DNA of 47,788 nucleotides from a bacterium (lineage in GTDB: Bacteria > Vulcanimicrobiota > Xenobia > Xenobiales > JADMJV01), in contig JADMJV010000142.1 in the NCBI GenBank assembly GCA_018780265.1, forward strand, positions 1-47,788, written 5' to 3'. Position 1 is the first letter of the stretch; each line of letters opens with the position of its first letter. This document shows, piece after piece, positions 9,007 through 14,592 of this stretch. A program made the position numbers and the translations under genes. The notes beneath the pieces are model-generated. The model did not search any database. It was not told where the DNA came from and worked only from the letters and a program-made list of their open reading frames with translations.

Positions 9007-10276
9007 TCCCACCCTCCATCCTCCTCGGCGCCGCCGGGCCGCCAAAAATCCCCACCTGCAGACCCTGGAAGCTTTGCGCCTGGGCGTGGTTCCCCGGGTC
9101 GGACCAGAAGATTTGACCGTCGCCCGCGATCAGGAACTGGCCCTGATCGATCAGGATCTGGAGGAAACCAGTGTGCGTGGCGCGGCCCGCGTCTTTTTGG
9201 GGGACTACGGGACCGGGAAGACTCACCTGCTCGAACTGCTCGAACACAAAGCCCTGGCCCAAAATTTTCTGTGCACCCGAGTGGTCCTGGACGAGGAAGA
9301 AGTGCCGCCCAGCCACCCGCAACGGGTCTATCGAGCCCTCACCCGCGGACTGCGCTATCCAGACTCCGACTCGGGCGCTAACGGTCTGGGCCTGCTGCTC
9401 GAGAAATTGGGCCAGGCGGGCAGCAAAGACCCCTTGCCTGCACGATTTTTCACACCCGGCAAAGACCTCTACCACCACTACTTTTCTCCCGTAGTGGCTT
9501 ACTGGCGAGCCCTCGATCCCGAGGATCCCCTGCGCGAAGAGTTGCAAGACTGGATCGAGGGGCACGCCTCCCAATCCAATCAAGAACTGGAAGCGCGCCT
9601 GCGCCAGCGGACCCGGGTGCGCGGCCACCGCATGTTTGCCCTCAAGGACTACCGCCCCTGGGCGCATCTCTATAGCTATCTGGTGGGCGGCCTGGCCTGG
9701 TTGGCCAACAGAGCCGGATACCGTGGGCTGGTGGTCCTCTTTGACGAGGCCGAATTTTATGCCCTGCTCAACTCGACCGGCAAGGAGTTCGCCGACCTGG
9801 TTTTCGGCTACTATGCCACGGCTGCCCTGGGCCAAGAGCGCAGTCGCTTCAGCCTGGAACGAGCCAAACGAGGAGGCCAGGCCGTTCACCGCAGCTTTCC
9901 GCCTATCTACCAGGAAAACCAACCGCTCTACTGCGTTTTCGCGCTGACCGAAGACCCATGGGGCGTGGGCGCACTGCGCAATGTGGTCGGCGAGGAACGC
10001 CTGCATCGCCTTACCGCCCTGGGTCTGCGCGATTACCAGGATCTGTGCTTAAAGGTGGTCGACCTCTATCGTCAGGTGTACCCCGACTGCAAAGTCGGAG
10101 CCGAAGTGCAAAAGCCCATGGGCCAGGTGGTCTATCGCGGTGTCGAACGAGGCATTTTGGGCAACCCTCGGCAGGTGCTGAAGTTTGTCATGGAGATGCT
10201 CGATTTCAGCCGTCTACGCCGGTCCGAAATCGCCGAATACGTGACCGAGGTGATGGAACAATTGCGGAGTTCGTAA
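8999..10276 (+). CDS. BrxD/DUF2791-like P-loop ATPase B
   Basis: 425 aa; the ATG overlaps the end of ATPase A by 8 bases. Walker A is FLGDYGTGKTH (G68-H76) and Walker B is LVVLFDEAEF with D249 and E250. A basic leader PPRRRRAAKNPHLQTLEALRLG precedes the ATPase core and matches the family's usual entry helix with a PxxxxxDLTVxRDxE-like strand. Near the end, GNPRQVLKFVMEML is a winged-helix-like segment. It is clearly paralogous to ATPase A in architecture but divergent in sequence, so the two probably form a hetero-oligomer instead of being a recent duplicate. It ends TAATG, sharing one base with the next gene's start. Confidence 0.78.
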   Translation: MSSPTLHPPRRRRAAKNPHLQTLEALRLGVVPRVGPEDLTVARDQELALIDQDLEETSVRGAARVFLGDYGTGKTHLLELLEHKALAQNFLCTRVVLDEEEVPPSHPQRVYRALTRGLRYPDSDSGANGLGLLLEKLGQAGSKDPLPARFFTPGKDLYHHYFSPVVAYWRALDPEDPLREELQDWIEGHASQSNQELEARLRQRTRVRGHRMFALKDYRPWAHLYSYLVGGLAWLANRAGYRGLVVLFDEAEFYALLNSTGKEFADLVFGYYATAALGQERSRFSLERAKRGGQAVHRSFPPIYQENQPLYCVFALTEDPWGVGALRNVVGEERLHRLTALGLRDYQDLCLKVVDLYRQVYPDCKVGAEVQKPMGQVVYRGVERGILGNPRQVLKFVMEMLDFSRLRRSEIAEYVTEVMEQLRSS

Positions 10277-10614
10277 TGGTCGTCGACGACGACCCTATTT
10301 TCCGCCTGCTGGTAGGTCGGGTGGCCCAGCAATTGGGCCGCTCCGCCGATCTGCAGGTATGCGCCAGCCTTCATCAGGCCACTCCGTTCATGCGGTCAGC
10401 CAACTTTTGGGTCATCGACATCAACCTGGGGGACGGAGTTGGCCCGGAGTGGGTAAAACAGAAGAGAGACGAAGGGTTGGTGCAGCCGGTGCTACTTCTC
10501 AGCCACGGACCTTGTCAGTATGACCTGGAGCCGCTGCAGCCCTGTCACTTCTTGCGCAAACCCTCCACGCTGGAGGATTTGCGCCAATTGATGCAAGGAT
10601 GGTGGAGTGGATGA
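10276..10614 (+). CDS. Stand-alone response-regulator receiver domain
   Basis: 112 aa, CheY-like receiver without an output domain. The acidic pocket is D4-D6 (MVVDDDP), the phospho-acceptor is D48 in WVIDINLGDG, the switch Thr/Ser position is S76 in LLLSHG, and the conserved Lys is K95 in FLRKPSTLEDL. All catalytic positions are therefore retained. The ATG overlaps the stop of ATPase B by one base (TAATG), so it is translationally coupled to the ATPase pair, an unusual partner for a receiver. Its cognate kinase is not adjacent. It presumably conveys phosphorylation-dependent control to the ATPases; that role is inferred from coupling. Confidence 0.82.
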   Translation: MVVDDDPIFRLLVGRVAQQLGRSADLQVCASLHQATPFMRSANFWVIDINLGDGVGPEWVKQKRDEGLVQPVLLLSHGPCQYDLEPLQPCHFLRKPSTLEDLRQLMQGWWSG

Positions 10615-11039
10615 ACTGGCTGGCACGCGGGTTGACCGGGGCTATACTGGGCTCCCTGCTGGGCTGCGGTGGGCTGAGCACTCAGGGAGCAAGGTACCTC
10701 AAACAATCCGAGCCCTATCAACTGCAGCTTCCTCAATTTCAGCAACAACTCAAGCAGTCCTCGCAGTTGGCGCCCGAGCAACGAGTCAAAAGTATCCAGC
10801 AGTTGTTGCTGCAGGTCCAGACCCAACACCAACAACTTCGACAGTTGGCTCCCCCCAAAAGCGTGCTTGCCGTGCACGCCGAACTGGACGCCCTCTACGC
10901 CACCATGGAAGAATTTCTCAAGGCATGCCTGACCGGCAGCGGGGACATGTCGGATCCCAAGATAAAGAAACTGGCCGGGCAGTGGTCCGAGCACCTGGAC
11001 AAACTACAAATCGAATTGCAAAAACTGGAGAGTCACTGA
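10611..11039 (+). CDS. Small lipoprotein
   Basis: 142 aa from the ATG at 10611, which overlaps the receiver stop as ATGA and follows GGTGGAGTGG; an in-frame ATG at 10599 is less likely. The signal peptide MNWLARGLTGAILGSLLGC ends in a lipobox L16-L17-G18-C19. The mature part is Gln-rich and helical (repeated QQLL, QLAP) with no recognised domain and ends in an amphipathic helix. Predicted to be lipidated and membrane-anchored in the periplasm. It is the last gene of the operon begun by the 282-aa protein at 6896, which raises the possibility that the ATPase complex has an envelope partner, although coupling may be coincidental. Confidence 0.72.
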   Translation: MNWLARGLTGAILGSLLGCGGLSTQGARYLKQSEPYQLQLPQFQQQLKQSSQLAPEQRVKSIQQLLLQVQTQHQQLRQLAPPKSVLAVHAELDALYATMEEFLKACLTGSGDMSDPKIKKLAGQWSEHLDKLQIELQKLESH

Positions 11040-11138
11040 ATGTCGGCTCCGGCGACTCGGCAAAAGGACGGCAACATCCCTTGCAGCCCTGTCCCGTAGA
11101 GTCTAACGAAGATCTCATGCAGCAATTGGAGTGACCCC

Positions 11139-13046
11139 GTGTCCGACGACCAAGATTCCCAGCCCATCGGCTCTATCGGTTTTGACCGAGGCAGTGACCC
11201 CGAGAAAATCCTCAATCTGGATGAGTTGGGTCAATTGCCGGTGGCCGAGCGCGAGGCCTACTGGTTCAAGCACTACTACCAGGGCGACCACGTTCCCCAA
11301 TTGACCTGGCGAGCCATCTTGATCGGCTCGGTGCTGGGCGGCGTGATGTCCCTCTCCAACCTCTACATCGGCCTCAAAACCGGATGGGCACTGGGAATCG
11401 GCATCACGGCCTGCATTCTGTCCTACTCGATCGGAAAGATGTTCCGCCTCAATATGTCGGTGCTGGAAAACAATTGCATGCAAAGCTGCGCCAGCTCCGC
11501 CGGATACTCGACGGGCGGCACCATGGTCAGTGCCGTGGCGGCCTACCTCATGCTCACCGGTCATCACATGGAATGGCAAACTCTGGCCATCTGGACCTTC
11601 TTCCTGGCCATGCTGGGCGTCTTTCTGGCCATTCCTATGAAGCGACAGATGATCGACGTGGATCAACTACGCTTCCCGTCCGGTATCGCAGCGGCCGAGA
11701 CTCTCAAAAGTCTCCACTCCGAGGGCGAGGAGGCCCGTCAAAAAGCCGGGGCTCTGGCCAAGGCCGGCGGCCTCTCGGCGCTCTGGAAAACCTGCCTGGA
11801 AGTGATGGACAAAACGGGCATCCCCACTTTGCGGACCCCCCCGATGAACTATTTTGGCCATCCCTTTGCCAAATGGACGGTGGGCCTCGACCTCAGTCTG
11901 GTCCTGCTGGCGGCTGGCGCCATCGTGGGCTGGAAAATGTGTTGGTCCATGCTGTTTGGCTCCATCGTCAACTACCTGGTGTTGGCCCCCCAAATGGTCC
12001 AACTGGGCGCCATTCACGCCGACAAACTGGGCTTTCGCGAAATTGTGTCCTGGAGCACCTGGTGTGGAGCGGCCATGATGGTCACCTCCAGCCTGTTCGC
12101 CTTCGCACTGCAATGGCGCACGGTGGTGCGCGCCCTTTCGGGGCTGACGGCCATTTTTGGAGGTGCCAAAGAAGCCGAAAACCCCGAACTGGAAGCGATT
12201 CAGGTGCCCAATAGCTGGTTTGTCATCGGAGGAACCATAGCCGGCGCAGGCTGTGTCTACATCCTCCACCGGGCCTTTGGCACCGCCGTATGGGCAGGCG
12301 TCATTGCCGTGCTACTCAGTTTCGTGCTCTGCCTGGTGGCCTGTCGGGCCACCGGCGAGTCGGACATCACCCCTATGGGAGCCATGGGCAAAGTGGCCCA
12401 ACTCAGCTTTGGCGTGCTGGTGCCAACCAATATGATCACCAACCTGATGACCGCCAGCGTCACCGCCGGGGCCGCAAGCGCCTCGGCCGACCTGCTCACC
12501 GACCTCAAAAGCGGATACATTCTGGGCGCCAATCCTCGGCGTCAATTTATTGCGCAATTCATGGGTGTCTTTGCCGGAACCCTGGTGGTAGTGCCCGCCT
12601 TCTATCTGCTGGTACCCACGGCCGATGCCCTGGGCGGGGATATGTGGCCGGCCCCGGCAGCCACCGTCTGGAAAAAGGTCGCCGAACTGCTCTCGCAAGG
12701 CATCCAGGCGCTCCATCCCACCGCCCGGGCGGGACTGGTCGTGGGCGCCCTGGTGGGCATCCTGCTGCCCCTGATCGAAATGTTCATCCCCAAGGCCGCC
12801 CGCAACTATCTGCCCTCGGCCACCGGCCTGGGCCTGGCCTTCGTCATCCCCTTCAGCAATGCGCTCTCCTTCTTTATCGGCGCTCTGCTTGCCAAGATGT
12901 GGGCCAGAGCCAAACCGGAGCAATGTGAAAAATACGTCGTCGCCATCGCTTCTGGTGTCATCGCCGGTGAATCCCTGACCGGAGTAGGAATCGCCTTGAA
13001 TGACGCCATACCAGGGGTACTGCTGGCCATTCGCAAACCCGCCTAA
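11139..13046 (+). CDS. OPT-family oligopeptide transporter
   Basis: 635 aa, GTG start with GGAGTGA upstream. Polytopic inner-membrane protein with about 14-16 hydrophobic segments and the OPT signature SLSNLYIGLKTGW in the first membrane helix; later LRFPSGIAAAETLKSL and GANPRRQFIAQ are typical of bacterial OPT members. The family imports oligopeptides or metal chelates by proton symport. Oddity: its last codons were altered by an insertion. The 30 bases at 13010-13039 recur at 14552-14581, where they are followed by CCG TAA. Here the frame instead reads CCC GCC TAA, adding one Ala, and the TAA overlaps the stop of the convergent antitoxin gene. The 98 bp before the start contain no gene. Confidence 0.9.
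   Translation: MSDDQDSQPIGSIGFDRGSDPEKILNLDELGQLPVAEREAYWFKHYYQGDHVPQLTWRAILIGSVLGGVMSLSNLYIGLKTGWALGIGITACILSYSIGKMFRLNMSVLENNCMQSCASSAGYSTGGTMVSAVAAYLMLTGHHMEWQTLAIWTFFLAMLGVFLAIPMKRQMIDVDQLRFPSGIAAAETLKSLHSEGEEARQKAGALAKAGGLSALWKTCLEVMDKTGIPTLRTPPMNYFGHPFAKWTVGLDLSLVLLAAGAIVGWKMCWSMLFGSIVNYLVLAPQMVQLGAIHADKLGFREIVSWSTWCGAAMMVTSSLFAFALQWRTVVRALSGLTAIFGGAKEAENPELEAIQVPNSWFVIGGTIAGAGCVYILHRAFGTAVWAGVIAVLLSFVLCLVACRATGESDITPMGAMGKVAQLSFGVLVPTNMITNLMTASVTAGAASASADLLTDLKSGYILGANPRRQFIAQFMGVFAGTLVVVPAFYLLVPTADALGGDMWPAPAATVWKKVAELLSQGIQALHPTARAGLVVGALVGILLPLIEMFIPKAARNYLPSATGLGLAFVIPFSNALSFFIGALLAKMWARAKPEQCEKYVVAIASGVIAGESLTGVGIALNDAIPGVLLAIRKPA
13010..13039 (+). repeat. Left 30-bp direct repeat (3' end of OPT gene)
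   Basis: Identical to 14552-14581. It encodes PGVLLAIRKP of the transporter. Beyond it the two copies differ: here CGCCTAA, at the right copy GTAA. Confidence 0.9.
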
Positions 13047-13405
13047 GCCTTTTCCCCTTTCGACCTCCCCCGACGAGGGCGGCGGCCCTGACCGGTCACG
13101 TCGCTAAGCCGGATCGTCAGAGGGGCGCGGTTGGGGAACTCGGCAACCAGGCGTAACTTCCCGCCCATGGCTTCCACGTAGCTGCTCATGGTCGACAACA
13201 GCATGTCGGCGCGGCGCTCCATGCGAGAGACGTTGTCTTGCTCAATGCCCAGCATTTCGGCCAACCTTTCCTGGGTCAGCGACTGGGCCCGGCGCAGATC
13301 TCGTAAGGTGTGCTCCTGCTCAATCAAAGCTCGCGCCGATTGTTCAACCTCGCTCCTCTCCTCTGGCGTGAGGCTGTCCATCATTTCCTTCAGTGACTTT
13401 GCCAT
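13043..13405 (-). CDS. XRE-family antitoxin (HigA-like)
   Basis: 120 aa. N-terminal helices (TPEERSEVEQSARALIEQ) lead into a HTH of the XRE type: LRDLRRAQSLTQERLAEMLG then QDNVSRMERRADMLLSTM. After it come a short beta segment KLRLVAEFPNRAPL and a basic tail (GRRPRRGRSKGEK). This layout is typical of HigA antitoxins that follow a Gp49/RelE-like toxin. It neutralises the toxin and autorepresses the operon. It lies 18 bp downstream of the HigB-like gene on the same strand. Its TAG stop overlaps the altered OPT stop on the other strand. Confidence 0.85.
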   Translation of the reverse strand: MAKSLKEMMDSLTPEERSEVEQSARALIEQEHTLRDLRRAQSLTQERLAEMLGIEQDNVSRMERRADMLLSTMSSYVEAMGGKLRLVAEFPNRAPLTIRLSDVTGQGRRPRRGRSKGEKA

Positions 13406-13423
13406 GACGTGGTTCCCTTTCTG

Positions 13424-13783
13424 CTAAGACAGATCGTCCAGATGTTGGTCAAAACGCTCGTCGGCAGTGGCGATCAAAGCGCGGTAGAAGCTATCTTGAC
13501 TTTGGCCGGATTTGCTGCCTCCCACCAGCAGGATGGCACACCGGTGCAGGTCAAAAGCATAAGCCACGCGCCATTCACCGTCAATCACGGTGAAGCGAAG
13601 CTCCTTCATATTCGCGTGACGGGACCCATGAAGCGTGTCGCTGTAGGGCCGATGCAAATGAGGACCAAACTCTTGCAGGAGGTTGGCCATCGCCAAAACC
13701 TTAACCCGAACGAACAATGTCTTCAAGTGCATATTGAAAACGGACAGCTGGTCCCGGCAAACCGGAACTACTGGGAAGCACAA
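13424..13783 (-). CDS. HigB/Gp49-type RelE-superfamily toxin, aberrant N-terminus
   Basis: 119 aa from a TTG. Residues from about 33 onward match the family: LLQEFGPHLHRPYSDTL, GSRHANMKELRF, WRVAYAFDLHRCAILLVGG and FYRALIATADERFDQHL. These toxins cleave mRNA at the ribosome. The first 30 residues (CFPVVPVCRDQLSV) do not show the usual family start with a DEFxxWxxxL helix, and the other two frames upstream hit stops or do not match. The coding sequence therefore seems to have lost or replaced its true 5' end, close to the VapC stop 13 bp away. It may be inactive, or it may use an internal start. Confidence 0.7.
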   Translation of the reverse strand: MCFPVVPVCRDQLSVFNMHLKTLFVRVKVLAMANLLQEFGPHLHRPYSDTLHGSRHANMKELRFTVIDGEWRVAYAFDLHRCAILLVGGSKSGQSQDSFYRALIATADERFDQHLDDLS

Positions 13784-13796
13784 TCAAGACCTGCGG

Positions 13797-14219
13797 TCAG
13801 GAAACCTCCGTTGGTGGACTCGGGCTCCGGTAAGGGTCCAAAAGAGCTACCCCACAACCCTTAAAATCTGCCGTATTTCTGGTGACCAGTGTTAGACCGA
13901 AAATGGCTGCTGTGGCACAAATCAGCATATCCGCCTGAGAACGCGTCTCGCCGCGGGATTGAAGGCCGCCACGCAAATGACCGGCTGCTTGAGCTATCTC
14001 TCGGGTAATCTCGAGCACAATGCAGTGTTCATCAAGGAAGCGTTCCAGCCATCCTTGAACGCGGGCGTTCGGCCGCCATGCGAGCCCGTAGGCGATCTCC
14101 TCGACAGTCACCGCGCTCAAGCTCACGCGTGAGATCCCCTTTGCCCATTCCGCGATACCTGGATTCACTGAACGTCGAGTCAGTTCACCAAGAATATTCG
14201 TATCAAGAAGAAATCTCAT
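13797..14219 (-). CDS. VapC-like PIN-domain toxin
   Basis: 140 aa from ATG 14219; an alternative start at 14234 would add five residues. PIN fold ribonuclease with acidic residues D6 (RFLLDTNIL), E40/E41 (TVEEIAYGL) and D97 (SQADMLICATA), followed by VTRNTADF. The set of Mg-binding acids is complete, so the toxin is probably active. VapC enzymes cut tRNA or rRNA. The start lies inside the 3' end of the upstream antitoxin gene (17-base overlap), the usual antitoxin-first VapBC arrangement. Confidence 0.88.
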   Translation of the reverse strand: MRFLLDTNILGELTRRSVNPGIAEWAKGISRVSLSAVTVEEIAYGLAWRPNARVQGWLERFLDEHCIVLEITREIAQAAGHLRGGLQSRGETRSQADMLICATAAIFGLTLVTRNTADFKGCGVALLDPYRSPSPPTEVS

Positions 14220-14490
14220 CGAGCACTTCGGCAAACGGATTCTTTCGACTCAGGCGATCCGGAATAACCAGCTGGTAGTTCTCTTCCATGCAGATTTTGC
14301 CCAGATCCTGAAGAGAATCAAAGAGTGATCGCCGGCACTGTTGCCGCCACTCTTGGAATTTCAGGAAAGTCTCGGCATCCAACACGGCGGCCACCGGGCG
14401 ATTGCGGTTCGTGATCAGCTGCGGTTCCTGGTGGGCGTCTTTGACCAGCTGGGAGAAACGTTGACGAGCTTCGGCAATTGTCCATTCCAT
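14203..14490 (-). CDS. Phd/YefM-family antitoxin
   Basis: 95 aa beginning MEWTIAEARQRFSQLVKDA, the Phd/YefM DNA-binding start, then PQLITNRNRPVAAVLDAETF and a C-terminal toxin-binding tail. It pairs with the overlapping PIN toxin: antitoxin and operator-binding repressor in one. Its promoter should lie in 14491-14551, just inside the right end of the island. The AT-rich stretch TAGCTATGCCAAATAGACAA is there but I cannot assign -35/-10 with confidence. Confidence 0.87.
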   Translation of the reverse strand: MEWTIAEARQRFSQLVKDAHQEPQLITNRNRPVAAVLDAETFLKFQEWRQQCRRSLFDSLQDLGKICMEENYQLVIPDRLSRKNPFAEVLDEISS

Positions 14491-14551
14491 AAGGCTATCT
14501 TAGCTATGCCAAATAGACAAGTCAAGCTTCACGGTTACGCACAAAAATGAC

Positions 14552-14581
14552 ACCAGGGGTACTGCTGGCCATTCGCAAACC
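14552..14581 (+). repeat. Right 30-bp direct repeat (original OPT gene end)
   Basis: Same 30 bases as 13010-13039. Read in the OPT frame it continues CCG TAA, a natural gene end. It starts 2 bases after an ATG, so it is a remnant, not a gene. Confidence 0.9.
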
Positions 14582-14592
14582 GTAACTCCCGT

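Larger units (their letters stand above)
13040..14551. mobile_element. Toxin-antitoxin island inserted into OPT stop-codon region
   Basis: A 1.5-kb block bounded by two copies of the last 30 bp of the OPT coding sequence. It contains only four genes, all on the minus strand in the order Phd-like antitoxin, VapC-like toxin, HigB-like toxin, HigA-like antitoxin. The right copy still reads in the OPT frame to a TAA (AIRKP then stop), so the ancestral gene end was probably there. No transposase, integrase or terminal inverted repeats are visible, so the mechanism is unclear. The boundaries are direct observation; insertion is the inference. Confidence 0.7.

Noticed and set aside
7741..10276. A complete BREX system
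   Set aside because: Only BrxD-like ATPases are visible; no PglX methylase, PglZ, BrxL or helicase in the window.
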